64,000 nt of DNA from Fagopyrum homotropicum (taxonomy: Eukaryota; Streptophyta; Magnoliopsida; Caryophyllales; Polygonaceae), in the NCBI GenBank assembly GCA_033239125.1, contig BSWB01000008.1, positions 8,400,001 to 8,464,000 of the forward strand, read 5' to 3'. Under the pieces are notes generated by a model that saw nothing but the letters and a program-made list of their open reading frames with translations, made no database searches and was not told the DNA's origin. Shown here piece by piece: positions 10,904 to 22,106 of this stretch. Positions within the stretch are counted from its first letter, which is position 1. Every line of letters starts with the position of its first letter. The translations under genes were made by a program, and so were the position numbers.

Positions 10904-11549
10904 TCTATATCTTATCTTATATCTTATATTATATATAATTAAAGCATGAGCCTCTTTTATCACATGTTAATGTCACATTTCTCGAATTCAAAATTTTATT
11001 AAAAAAGTGATTTCTAAATGTTAATATAAATTGGAAAGCAATTTCTATATATTTTTTTAGAAATATTTAAATAAGTAGTTTTACAAAGATAATTTTAAAC
11101 TTTTACGGATTTTTTTTCATCGATTTTACCGACAATCATATCTTAACAAATCCTTTTCAGTTTTATTTTTATGGTGTAATTTATTTATTTTTATCAAATA
11201 GATTTAACATTTGTTACTTTTATCCTAATTCCATTCCTTTTATTTTTATTTTTATTTTTATTTTTGATCAAAATCTAACTAAAATTATTTTGCCAAACCT
11301 ATTTTTAATTCAGAATTTTAATCTTATTTTATTTTAAAATCTAAATTGTGTAAGTAGTTATTAGATATAAGCTTCAACAAATAACCTTTGTCATAAATGT
11401 AGTACTTATAAATAAAACAATTGAACTGCTAGATTACAAACTTAAATATTTTTATTGTAATATTTTGAACCTTATATTGAACATATTACAATAGTTATTA
11501 TAAAATTAAATTTAAAAAAATCCCGCACAAGGTGAGGGTAATACACTAG
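10904..11549 (+). mobile_element. Non-autonomous Helitron-like element 1
   Basis: It starts TCTATATCTTATC after an A and ends with a short hairpin, CCCGCAC-AAG-GTGAGGG, then TAATACACTAG before a T. TC...CTAG ends, a GC hairpin ~10 nt before CTAG and insertion between A and T are Helitron hallmarks. There is no coding capacity. The body is similar along its length to the element at 11835-12459: shared AGCCTCTTTT.TCACATGT near the start and TTTTTAATT.AGAATTTTAATCTTA in the middle. Confidence 0.7.
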
Positions 11550-11834
11550 TCTATAAATAAATCGAAAAATGTTGATGTGGACTGCCTTAGAGGTTGATAG
11601 GCAAAGTGAGAGTTCTTTTAGTAATATATAGATTTACCGTTCCCAGTTAATGTAAGATTTTTTTACTAACGAACTTTTTTTTTTAAAAAAATCAACAATT
11701 TTGTCTACATTTATCATATTGTTAAAGAATCTTAGTTAAGTGTTAATTATTATATTTAATATACAAATAAAATTACTTAAAAAAAATAACTTTTTGTTCC
11801 TATCAAACAACCATAAAATGGATTAAAACTCTTA

Positions 11835-12459
11835 TCTTATATCTATTAAAGTAGGAGCCTCTTTTGTCACATGTCAACGTTACATTTTTCGAAGTCTCAA
11901 AAATATATTTAAAAAATAATTTCTAAATTTTAATATAAATTGTAAGGTAATTTCTAAATTTTTGTAAAAAAATATTTAAATAAGTACTTTTACAAAAATA
12001 GTTTTTAAACTTTTAAGGATTGTTTTACCATCGATATTACCAAGAATCATACCTTAACAAATTCTTTTAGTTTTATTTGTAAGGTGTAATTTGTTTTGTT
12101 TTTTTTTTATTTTTGTCAAATAAATTTTATATTTGTTATTTTTATCCTCATTCTATCTTTTTTTTTTATTTTTGATCAAAACCTAACTAAAACTATTTTT
12201 CCAAACCTATTTTTAATTTAGAATTTTAATCTTAACTTAAAATTTAAATTGTAATTGTGTAAGTAGTGATTTGATATAATCTTCAATAAATAACATTTGT
12301 AATATATGTACTACTATAAATAAAACAATTAAACACCTAGATTCAAAATTTAAATACTTTTTATGGTAATATTTTGAACTTATATTTAACATATTATAAT
12401 ACTTATTATAAAATTAAGTTTACAAAGAAATTTCGCACAAAGTGTGGGTAATACAATAG
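11835..12459 (+). mobile_element. Non-autonomous Helitron-like element 2 (degenerate 3' end)
   Basis: It starts TCTTATATCTATTAAAG and ends CGCACAAAGTGTGGG then TAATACAATAG. It aligns over its whole length with the element at 10904-11549, in the same order and orientation. The terminal CTAG has become ATAG and the hairpin is imperfect, so this copy is older or mutated. The two copies lie in tandem with ~285 bp between them. Confidence 0.6.
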
Positions 12460-12592
12460 CGTACGGTATATTTCGGCTCATGCGCTTAGCAATTTCGGTG
12501 CTTTTCATTCTACCGCTACGACCACCTTTCTTTTTGGGAACTGATCTACAACTGTCAATACCAACCTTCTTCTTGAATCTAAGCTTTGGTAA

Positions 12593-13291
12593 TCTATATA
12601 TATTACTAAAACAGAACCCATTTAGTCCACATGTCGCATGTTAAGGCTATCCACATCAGCTTTTTTCTAATTTATTTACAATATTGCCACAAGATATTTA
12701 CTGATTTGCCATAATATCTTTCACAATAAAAAAAAAGCCGTTACAATTAATAAACAGTCAGCATGTCAAATCACCTTAATCTAATAAATTATCATCCCAC
12801 GTCAACTTTAATCAAAGATTAATTAAAACAAAAACAAATGAAAAACATAATAAAAACATATCTATATTTTGTTTTCATAATTTTCAAAAAAATAATGTAG
12901 GCATTTATATATCATATTTTGTTTTCTTATTTTAAAATTTAAATTTTAATTTTAAAATTTGAATTTTATTTTCTGTTAAATAATTATTAATAATTAACAA
13001 AATAGATAAATATCTTAACCGATTCCATATAATCCTACCCGCAATTTTTAGACATTCTTTTTTTCTAGATGATATAAAAAAATTAGTTTTAAGTCTATTT
13101 AGCCTATAATTAAATTTTAAAGTATACATATTTTTACACAATCTTTTTCTAGATGATATTAAAAAAATTAGTTTTAAGTCAATTTAGTCTATAATTAAAT
13201 TTTTTCTATTAATTAATATTCACTACATAATATATAAAATTAAAAAAAAATTATTTAGTCAAAACCGCACAAGGTGCGGGCATTGAACTAG
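12593..13291 (+). mobile_element. Non-autonomous Helitron-like element 3
   Basis: It starts TCTATATATATTACTAAAAC after an A and ends with a perfect 6-bp hairpin, CCGCAC at 13265 pairing with GTGCGG at 13274, then GCATTGAACTAG before a T. The 5' end belongs to the family seen at 5699, 5925 and 16828 (CACATGTCGCATGTTAAGG, then CCACATCAGC). A local duplication, TTTTTCTAGATGATAT..AAAAAATTAGTTTTAAGTC, occurs inside at about 13060 and 13145. Confidence 0.75.
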
Positions 13292-13960
13292 TTGCCAACT
13301 AAATTTCTGTGATCTATGAGCTTCTTGGCTTTGGTACTTAAGTCTAGTTGGAGAATTGATTTCACTTATTTAAGAATTTCATTACGGATTTTGATCTTTT
13401 GTATTAACTCAACTTTTGTTGGGATCGTGTCTATTGTAGTCTGAATCCTTGTAAATATATGAAGTTGTTATGTAAAATTCAATGAAGGTTAGAGTCGGTT
13501 AGCGGCTTGGTACCTAAGAATGAAGTTCATATCAATTTTGATGGAAAATTTTCTTTGCTTGATGGTTGTGGAGCTTATTGATTCAGTTATGTTTATTTAG
13601 GTTCAGCGATGCATTTGTCAAGGATGGTGTGAAGGTCTATGTTGTTGTTTCAGAGATTTGGGGTGATGTCTTTTGAATTCGTGCGTGATAGACTGCATAA
13701 AGAAGGTAAATGCACTTAGGTCACGTTTAGGAATCAACTTATGGAAGTTGAAGTTGGCACCGTACAAATTTACTCAATATTTGAGAGCCTCAACTTTCAT
13801 CAGCCTATACGATAATTTTCATAAGCTTCACATGACAAGCTTACGAGTACTTAAAAAACTTATGAAAATTTTAATTTTAGAATTATCCTTCTATTATAAT
13901 TTCCCCATATTTTATATTATTATAATATATTATATAAATATTCTATTAATAAATCCCTAA
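13292..13960. other. Intergenic DNA, weak coding-like remnant
   Basis: Around 13500-13640 the plus strand reads VHINFDGKFSLLDGCG with stops nearby. That faintly recalls the xxNxDGA start of a plant LINE RNase H domain but is too short and broken to assign. The 95-codon frame at 13673-13960 is AT-driven at its end and unrecognised. Confidence 0.25.
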
Positions 13961-13964
13961 ACTA

Positions 13965-14490
13965 AGTTTTATCAATTATTTTTCAGCTTAAAATTTTATA
14001 ACTTAAAAAATTTAAATTTTGTTTAACAAAACTAAAATTTAATGGATATTATAATATAGTTTTTAATTATCTATTAGTACTAATATTGTTTTTTTTTGTC
14101 AATAAACTCTATTAAATATTTATCAAAAAGATATATGAAACTATTAAGTATTTTTCAGCTTAAAATTTTATAAAATTAAAAAAATCAAATTTTTGTTTAA
14201 CAAAGCTAAATTAACGCTATATATTTTAAATCATCTATTAGTACTAACAATGTTTTTTTTACAATAATCTCTATTATATATTTACCAAAAATTATATGAA
14301 TTACACTATTAATTATTTCTCAACTTAAAATTTTATAGTTTAAAATTTAAAAATTTGTTTAACAAAATTAAAATTTAACTACACAATAGACATTATAATA
14401 TAATTTTTATTTATCTATTAATACTAATAATGTTATTTTTCCAATAATCTCTATTAAATATTTACTAAAAAGACATATGAATAACACTGA
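13965..14490. repeat. Three tandem copies of a ~170-bp AT-rich unit
   Basis: The marker TTT(C)TCAGCTTAAAATTTT.TA occurs at about 13980, 14152 and 14317. Each is followed by TTTGTTTAACAAA.(C/T)TAAA, TATCTATTA(G/A)TACTAA, AATGTT-T-run and AATCTCTATTA.ATATTTA. The period is ~172 then ~165 bp. A partial fourth start, TTTCAGCTTAAAATTTACATAA, lies at 14585. Divergence between copies is substantial. The unit length is in the range of plant satellite monomers, but three copies may simply be a local duplication. Confidence 0.7.
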
Positions 14491-15030
14491 AGTTCTTATT
14501 GGTAATTTGATGTTTCTATCATCTTTAATAAACTCGTACTTTTCAAACGTTCAGCAAACTTATCAAAAAAATATCAACTACTTATTTCAGCTTAAAATTT
14601 ACATAAATGTCATTTTCAATAACCATCATAAAGTATGAACAATTCTGTCATTCTTTCTATTTTTTTTTTTTTACTGCACCTACAAAATTTACATGGGTGT
14701 TATTCTATGATATTTGTTGTAGGTTATATTGTGTATGTACAACTGGTGTATCAACTTACATAAATGTTACTTTTTTTTTATTTTTATAGCGTATACTATT
14801 TTAAATATTAAATTTAACTATTTATGGTTATAAAAAAATGTGTAATGTTGAAATTTTTGTGACGTAGATATTCTGAAAAATCATGGAAGGTGAAAATGTT
14901 ATGAATTTCTAAGAAGTTTCATGGCCCACAGGAAAAATCCTCCTTAGCCATTAAGCCATTATCAATTTATCATAACAAACATTAAATACGCCAATCTCAA
15001 AAATTAATTTCATATCTCATCAATCAAATT
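14491..15030. promoter_or_regulatory. Upstream region of the DUF761 gene
   Basis: This precedes the start codon at 15031. The last ~90 bp are A/C-rich, without an upstream ATG in the final 30 bp, as expected for a 5' UTR. No confident TATA box can be assigned; TTATCAATTTATCATAAC around 14960 is a weak candidate. The T-rich tracts at 14660 and 14770 are not assigned. Confidence 0.3.
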
Positions 15031-15522
15031 ATGAAGAGCCACCCCAAATCCAGCGGCGTCCTCACCCGCTTAAGAACCGCCGTCAACAAAGTCCAATTCC
15101 TCCTCCGCAACCTCTCCTCCACCTCATGGCCGCTCATCTCCGTCCTTCGCTCCACCGGACCCCGACTCCGCCTCAGCATCAGCGATCGGCGTCCATCAGG
15201 CTTGATCGAAGCCTGCGAAATCGAAGATTCTGAATCCGATTTCTACTATGAAGCTCGATCTACCGCTTCTTCGACTGCTTCGACTCCTAGCCGGAGGCTT
15301 ATTCACCGCGCGGCGAGCTTGCCGAAGTCGCCGGGTGCCGGAGATGAGGATATCGACAGCAAAGCAGATGATTTCATAGAGAATTTCTACAGGCAGTTGC
15401 GATTTGAAAAACAGGTTTCGCTGGAGCTAAGATACTGTAGAGGTTACAGCTTTGCATCTTCCGATCAAACTTCTCCTTTGTCGAATCTCTCCCTCACTTC
15501 TCCTACTACTACTTCTTCTTGA
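15031..15522 (+). CDS. DUF761 (cotton-fibre-expressed-like) domain protein
   Basis: A single 163-aa exon, GC-richer than its surroundings, starts at ATG 15031 and ends TGA. The N-terminal ~50 residues are basic (LTRLRTAVNKVQFLLRNLSS). Residues ~75-105 are a Ser/Thr-rich linker. Residues ~111-135 (KADDFIENFYRQLRFEKQVS) match the DUF761 signature, in which an acidic-aromatic 'DxFIxxFYxQLxxQ' helix recurs. The last 25 residues are Ser/Thr-rich. DUF761 proteins are plant-specific with no known enzyme activity; several are linked to growth or stress responses. The short N-terminus lacks a convincing long hydrophobic anchor. An intact frame, biased codons and family match make this a real gene. It stands alone among transposons. 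Confidence 0.9.
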   Translation: MKSHPKSSGVLTRLRTAVNKVQFLLRNLSSTSWPLISVLRSTGPRLRLSISDRRPSGLIEACEIEDSESDFYYEARSTASSTASTPSRRLIHRAASLPKSPGAGDEDIDSKADDFIENFYRQLRFEKQVSLELRYCRGYSFASSDQTSPLSNLSLTSPTTTSS

Positions 15523-16090
15523 TCGAATCGAACAAATGCAATTCATATTCATTCGAGGACACAATTTCTGAGATTCATTTCAACTGTTTGTTTTGATTGA
15601 AATGTAATTTTGGTGTTCCGTCAAGATTAAGCTTCGGCTTCGGAGTATTGTTCATCAATTTGAGTTTGGATTCGTTAAAGAAGTCTCTGTATTAGCGTGT
15701 GAATGTGCGATGGCTTGTAAAGTTGGTACACTTTTGTTTTATTATTTTGTTTTCTTACTCATATTTACAAATGGTTACATTGGTTGTAATGTGTTATTAA
15801 TAATACTTTTTAGTAATTTTTTCTCTTTGTAATCATTATATTCAACTATATTAAATATGATGAATGTCATTCAAAAATTACCTTTTAGGACTTTATTAGC
15901 ATTAGCGGCTTCCATAAACGATAGGTCCACAACTCTTTTTCCTCCTTTATGTTCTTTCTTTTATTAAATTCACTTCTTTCTTTTTCTTAATTTTGACTCA
16001 TTCAATTTCATCCATTCTACAAATTACATCACAACTATGTGCAACCTATTCCAACTATTTACACAAAGTAGTACACCAGGTATATACGGG
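15523..16090. other. 3' flank of the DUF761 gene
   Basis: TG- and T-rich sequence typical of a plant 3' UTR runs to about 15800 (TTGTTTTATTATTTTG; TAATAATAC near 15795), where polyadenylation is plausible. Beyond it nothing is supported. Confidence 0.4.
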
Positions 16091-16094
16091 TGAA

Positions 16095-16290
16095 AACACA
16101 AAGTTGATATACTCGAAACGACCTACAAATTATTAGGTTAAAATGACCCAAATCAGTACCATAGGTCAAAACGACCAAAAAATCATTAGATCAAAACAAC
16201 CCAAAAGGGACAAAAATCATTAAGACCAAAACAAATCATTATGTTAAAATGACCTACGAATTAGTAGGTCACAACAATCTACATACAAAT
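16095..16290. repeat. Short degenerate tandem repeat of TAGGTCAAAACGACC type
   Basis: Words such as TAGGTCAAAACGACC, TTAGATCAAAACAACCC and TTATGTTAAAATGACCTA recur about every 25-40 bp, with AAATCATTA between them. There are about six units, imperfect in length and sequence. No associated gene is visible. Confidence 0.5.
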
Positions 16291-16440
16291 ACTAATCCGG
16301 TATGAATAAATATTATACTTGATTCTGACCAATAGGTCCAGAAATGTATGATTTGTATAATCTTCAAACCTTCTAGGTCTATTTATACATGTTGTCAATG
16401 TGTCATCCTTTTCTGATAACTGATGTGGGATAACAAAATT
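16291..16440. other. Unassigned spacer
   Basis: No gene or boundary is recognised; the sequence is moderately AT-rich. Confidence 0.25.
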
Positions 16441-16828
16441 CATATTTTACAAAATAATTAAGGTTTAGTAAAAAAATTTTTATTGACTTAATTCGAAATT
16501 TAGTAAAAGATTTAATCCAATAAAAATGTGGAGCCTGGATTTTTTTTACAAAATAATCAAAAATTCTGGCTATCTTTTAAACAAATTTTTTAAAAATATA
16601 AAAGAAGCCTCAATTTTTTTTAAATATTCTTAATTATTTGTGCCTAATAATCTTTAATATTTATTTAGTAATTCGGCATCTATTTTTTAAGAATGACAAT
16701 TTAGTAATCTATCATAAATTTTTTAGGAGTGGCATTTCAGTAAATATTTTTAAAAAAAATGTTGAGGTGGCATCCCTCGTTGATTGACACGTGGCATTAG
16801 TGTCCTTTGTTTTAGTAAGTTATATAGA
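16441..16828 (-). mobile_element. Helitron-like 5' portion (minus orientation)
   Basis: From 16828 on the minus strand it reads TCTATATAACTTACTAAAAC, then GGACACTAATGCCACGTGTC and GGGATGCCACCTCAAC. It is nearly the same as the plus-strand start at 5925 and the minus-strand start at 5699, and this is the longest well-kept 5' part of that family here. The left boundary is approximate because no hairpin plus CTAG end was identified. Confidence 0.5.
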
Positions 16829-17462
16829 TATAGATTATATTTAATTTTATTGGTTAGGGTAATTAATTATTCTTCTTCATTTCTTCAACTCTCAGTCTTG
16901 ACGTAAATTTCCTTCACCCAAGGAGAGCCTTAATAAGTATTAGAAAATTTTCTAAAGATATTCTAGTTATGCTCCAAATGAGTTAGAATGCTTGCATTTC
17001 CAAAAAAATCATGAGTAGATCTTTACGAAAACAAAGTGAAGAAAATCTACTATAAAACTATACAAAACTATCATATATGATCAAAAGATGTATACAAATG
17101 AGGGTGAAAAAATACACTTAACTAGATGTTATCAATTCCCTAATCCACCCAATAAGCCATGAGTTAAAAAAATAATCAAAGATTCATAAACTTTTTTCAT
17201 GTCTAATTAGAAAATCATTCAACCTCAGTCTTCTTGTATGTTGAATGAGTGAAACTTTTCCATAACAATTATTATATTGTCGTGTATTGACCTATTTTTC
17301 ACAACGACTTTCTATAACGGGGTATAAGTTTGTTAATTGGGTTTTTTTATATATTTTTTTAGTTTTAAATTTTCCATTTATCATTGACTATCTGATTATT
17401 AATTATATATTTTCGTTTATCTAAGGTATATTATATGATTTGTCTAATGCTCCTTTCTTATT
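16829..17462. other. Intergenic DNA
   Basis: No frame longer than short AT-driven stretches and no terminal repeat is supported. Confidence 0.3.
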
Positions 17463-18295
17463 ATATTTAACTACTTCCTCTCGTTCATAATAAATGACAT
17501 TAGAGAATAAAAATTTGGGTTAATTTGGTTAATAGGCTTTTTTGAGTTTTACTTTTAGGCCATTTAGTTTTTTAATTAGGTAAATATACCCCAAACCTTT
17601 TGTATTTTCTCTCAAACTCTAAACACTCTTCTCTCAAGGGGTACATTTACTAAAACTAAAATTTTGGTTCACAATATATGGCCATATATAAGTATTTTTA
17701 AGAGAAAATTGTTTAAGCAATATCCCATCTTTGAGGCTGACTAAACTTTAGTACCCCGTCGTTTAAACTATCAGAACGGTATCTTACCTATTGAGTCTGA
17801 CCAAATATTAGTACATGGATTACTGTTCACACGTTAAGTAAAAGGGTTATGACAGTTGCAATAAGGCCTACATGTAATACATATACAACAAGAAACAAAG
17901 GGGAAAGTTCTAGGAGCAAAGCTATTGTGTTAACTTAATGTGTGAAAAGTAATCCAATTACTAATCTTTGGTCGGGCTCAATAGGTGAGATACCGTTCTG
18001 ATAATTTAAACGATTGGGTACTAAAGTTTAGTCAGCCTAAAAGATGGAGTATTGTTTAAACAATTTTCTCTATTTTTAATGCTTAAAACTTTCATGATCA
18101 TAAATTTTACTTGAATTTTCATTTTTATTTGTATTTTAAAAACACTATTTTCTCAATTCTCATATAACTTTCACATCCTATTGTTTTTATACTAAAATTT
18201 TAAATTATTTTACATCAATAAATATTACACCATCTACTTTATTAATTTTCTTAATTTGTGTGTAATGCCAAACATTTTAAACCGGAGAGTAATTA
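17463..18295. mobile_element. Possible Stowaway/mariner-like MITE derivative containing a nested element
   Basis: The left end (ACTTCCTCTCGTTCATAATA, then AATGACATTAGAG) and the right end (TGTAATGCCAAACATTTTAA, then ACCGGAGAGTA) are imperfect inverted copies. They resemble the CTCCCTCCGTTTCATAATAA ends of Stowaway-type MITEs. The interior holds the nested MULE-type MITE at 17702-18070. TIR identity is modest, so this is a low-confidence call. Confidence 0.3.
17702..18070. mobile_element. 369-bp Mutator-type MITE with long TIRs and 9-bp TSD TATTTTTAA
   Basis: The element begins GAGAAAATTGTTTAAGCAAT and ends with the inverted copy ATTGTTTAAACAATTTTCTC. The terminal inverted repeats extend ~145 bp each; for example CTATTGAGTCTGACCAAA on the left answers TTTGGTCGGGCTCAATAG on the right. 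The nine bases on each side, 17693-17701 and 18071-18079, are both TATTTTTAA. Long TIRs with a 9-bp duplication are the signature of Mutator-like non-autonomous elements. The central ~80 bp are unique and non-coding. Confidence 0.9.
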
Positions 18296-19440
18296 AATTC
18301 TTGCAAAAAATTAAATAAAATTGATTTCTCAAGTATTTTATCTTCTAAATCTTCCAACTAACCCCTTTGAATTAGAAAATTTAAATTTCTAACTTTTGTC
18401 CCTCGGTCCTCCTCGACCCTAAAAATGCAATCTTGATCCTCTACTCCACTTTGTATAGTCTTCTATGTTGCGTAATTTTGATTGGTTCATCTGTAATTAT
18501 AATCAAACAATTTAATTCAAATTAAATTGTAATTTTACCAAATTAAGATTCTTCCTTTTTCTCTTTTATTTTACTAATAAAAAATACCATATCTTCTTCT
18601 CCGATTTAGCTCGTCATACACAACTTTCTAGATGGAAACACGCTCTTTGTCCCTACAATATGGCGCCGGAAAGGAAGCACTTGACCGGCCGTAGACAACA
18701 CCGTTGTCTATTCATCCACCCGTCTCAACTTTGAATAACAAATGTTTTCTCATTTTGTAGTTTTGAATGTGGGTTTAGTTAGGATTTTGTTAGCTTTATG
18801 ATTCATGTAATGATATCTAATATAGGTGTGGTTATTAATGTGCATGCATTTGTATTAGTTTGTAATAGAAACCTAAGTCTAGTATATTAGTTGGGATGCT
18901 TATCACTTGTTATAGATGGCTAATGCTGACCTTGTTGCTGGCTAATGTAAGTGATCACTTAGTCCTGGTAGTTTGGTCTCATTAGATGCTATAGCGAGGG
19001 TTAAGGAACCTAATCTAATATGTAGGGAAGTATAGTTGGGTTAGTGGTTGTAATTACTGGACAACCTCAGTCACCTGGTGTTGGCCTTGGTTTTATTATG
19101 AGGTCAACGTGTGGATTCTGTGTTTTGTGGTGAACCGGGTTCAAGTGTACATATTATCTCCGGGTTCAGCGTGGTCCGATTTCACTAAAGTGAAACGTTG
19201 CATTTGGATTTGAAGAGGATACTATATAAGGAGTTTCAACTTACCTCACCTAGCCCTAACAGAAGGGTTGCCGCTTGAAGGGCGATAATTGGGTTTCCTC
19301 TGATATGATTCAAAAGAGAGAAAGAGCGATTGAGAGAAGAGAAGCCGGATTTGAAGAGGATACATTCATATGTTTATATGTGTTGCATATATCTTGTAAG
19401 TCTTCCTAAACACAACACATCTTGTAAGTCTTCCTAAACT
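18296..19440. other. Unassigned region with a promoter-like patch
   Basis: No protein-coding frame is recognised. ACTATATAAGGAG at about 19220 is a good plant TATA box, followed within ~40 bp by CCTAGCCCTAAC, the composition seen at LTR or gene transcription starts. A short duplication, CTTGTAAGTCTTCCTAAAC, occurs at about 19395 and 19420. The patch could be a decayed LTR promoter or an orphan gene promoter. Confidence 0.3.
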
Positions 19441-20447
19441 CTAACTCTTTATATTTTCACTAGGGACAATGCAAAGTTTAAGTACGGGGTATGAGAATGC
19501 ATACATTCATATGTTTATATGTGATGCATATATCTCATTTTATTTTTCATTTTCATGTTTTATTTTTCAATTTGTGTTAGTCTTATATCTTGCAAAAATC
19601 CAAAAATATTTAGAAAAGTTTAAAAATCCAAAATAATGAAATTTTCGAAAAACTTTATGCTTCTTAAAATGTGGAAATCATGATGATGACTCAGTGAATC
19701 TGATGCTAATAAATTTGAGATAAAGTAAACATGCTTAGGGTTCATGTGTATTGGTCATGAACTCTTAATTGCTCGGCCTAAGGAAGCTTACATTAGTTGA
19801 CACTCACTTGAGTAAAAAACACTAACCCGTAAGTAAAAAGACATACCATGAAAAAAGTAAAGTAAAAGTCATACAAAAGTTCATCAAAGTTCAAAAATGA
19901 CAATTGGTTCTGTGATGCATCCTTATTTTTCATTTTTTTTCCTTTTATGCCAATGAAGCCAAGTATATACACATCAAAAGATGAATGCACAAGTGAATGT
20001 AAACCATGACAGAAGATCATGGAGATTTTATTTACGAGGCCGAATTCAAGAAGAAATGAATTATATATGACTTAATCATACTTGATTGCACTTAAGCATG
20101 TGAGCCTTTAGCTATGTTTTAAACATTTAGATGAACAATACAATTTATATGCAAGCATCAAAAAAGACATCTAAATAGCAAGCATGAATTGTAATAACTT
20201 AGGATTCTAGACAATAGATTTTATGTGTCAAGATTTAACATATATTCTTGCATGCTTACTTTCAAGCTCATTACATTTAACTATGTCATAATGTCTTGCC
20301 ATGACTCTAATAAACTGAAAATTGATCTATCTTTTGAAGCATACTCCAAAAAGATTTTCCTTTTACGTTTGTTTGCTTATTTTCTTTCTTTTAACTTTGT
20401 ATTTTGTTCTTACTTGGATACAAGTAAGAGCTAACTATGGGGTAATT
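19441..20447 (+). mobile_element. 3' internal tail of an Athila-like element
   Basis: It ends with a purine-rich CTAACTATGGGGTAATT directly before an LTR that starts TGATAGCATG at 20448. The same polypurine-to-LTR junction occurs at the B element, on the minus strand at 54289-54269. GGGACAATGCAAAGTTTAAG, then TACGGGGTATG, near 19463 is a second phrase of this type. Reading frames here are short and AT-driven. No coding domain survives. Confidence 0.5.
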
Positions 20448-20804
20448 TGATAGCATGTTTTTATGCTATCTTTATAGATGTCTTTTTATGTGTTTTTCCT
20501 TAGTTTTACATGAGATATAGCATCTACATGTTTGATTATGCTGAACTTGTCAAAAAATGTATATTCCCCTTGCGTTTTGTGTTTATAGGTGATTTAGATA
20601 TCAAATGGAGCATAAATGATCCATCTAATCAATCCAAATAAACATCATTAAGGCATCACTATCATCATCAAGCAAAGGAGGAAAGGAATCAAGAGGTCAG
20701 CAAATGCATAGAACACAGGAGCCAAGGAACCTCAAAGGAGGAACCTTGGGTGAACTAAAATTCTTGAGAAGAAGGCATAAAAACCCCAACAAAAAAGAAT
20801 TCAA

Positions 20805-21010
20805 AGTGTTATTATCAATTAAGGTTGATTTTATCCAAAAATCCAAGTGAAGAAGACACAAACCCGACTGAAGAAGACAAATTCACCCGGACAAAGAAGA
20901 CGCCAAAGTATTGTTGTCAACAAAGGTCGGGTTTATCAAAAAACTCAAGTTAAGAAGACACAAAACCCTACTAAAGAAGACAAGTTCACCTGGACAAAGA
21001 AGACAAAGTG
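20805..21010 (+). repeat. Two tandem ~102-bp units rich in AAGAAGACA, inside the LTR
   Basis: AGAAGACACAAA recurs at 20851 and 20953. Both units continue ACCC(G/T)ACT.AAGAAGACAA, TTCACC.GGACAAAGAAGACand are preceded by CAA..AAGGT(T/C)G.(T/G)TTTATC. Further AAGAAGACA words continue to about 21155. The 70-codon frame at 20847-21059 is a by-product of this repeat. Confidence 0.65.
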
Positions 21011-22106
21011 TCAACATAGAAGAGGTGTACCTCAAGCTCAACTAAAGAAGACAAGATAAACCCGGGCTCAGAAGCTTTTCCAAGCAACATGTCAAGGTAC
21101 CTCAGGTGAATTGTGCACCCATCTAAAGAAGACAGAAAACTTGACTGAAGAAGACACAAAACCCGAGATACGTGTATTTCTCTATGGCGGTGGAAACACT
21201 TGATCCCAAGTGAATCACTCACCCGAACCTAAGGCAAAGCTTCACCCAATGTAGGCTTACCCGGTGTGGACCACTTGTAACTAACTTTATGTTAATTGTG
21301 TAATTCACTTTTAGATGATTCTAGAGGGAAGAACGATTTAGAGCCTATAAATAGAAGCCTTGGCTGATTGTTTTATACGTCATTCACAAACCAATTCACT
21401 TATCTAGTTACAAAACAATTCTCTCTCATTTGTAAGGTTTTGGCGGATTGGCCATGAAGATTGAAGAATTTATTGAAGTTCATCATATTTCTCTCTCTAG
21501 ATCTTGTTTCCAACTTGTTTCTATCATAACTTTGGATCGGTAAGTCCTTTGGTCATGAGTGAGTAGTCTTCTTGCTAGGGTTTGGGCTGAAAACTCCAAA
21601 TCATGTCAGGTTAAGTATGTCTTATGTTGTGTTTATGGTTTGATGAATAATCAAATGCATGTTTAGTAGCATATACGAGGGTTAGAATTCATCTCGAAAT
21701 TCATTCATGCTTGAACTTATTTTGAATGTCATATGCTAAATTAGAAATAGTCTAGATTGTTCCCATAGCACATTGTATATTTTCAAGTATGAATGAGTGA
21801 TTCATGAATCAATCACCCTATATGAGACCGATAAGTAATTCGAAGGTGATTGTGCAATCTTTGATGCCTATATTTCTTGAGTAGTGTTGACTAGGGTCGA
21901 AAAGATGGCTAGAATACTTGTATTGTGATTGTCCAATTTATGGATATGCTAGAGGATGCAAGCAAATAGAAAACACAATGTGATGCTTACATTGTCTAAT
22001 ATAGTTATAAGTTGTAGAAAAACTTACCAACTAATGTGTAAATAGCAAATACAATGTGATACTCCCTAGTTGAAACAAGTCAAATACCTTGACAAAGCAT
22101 ACATTT

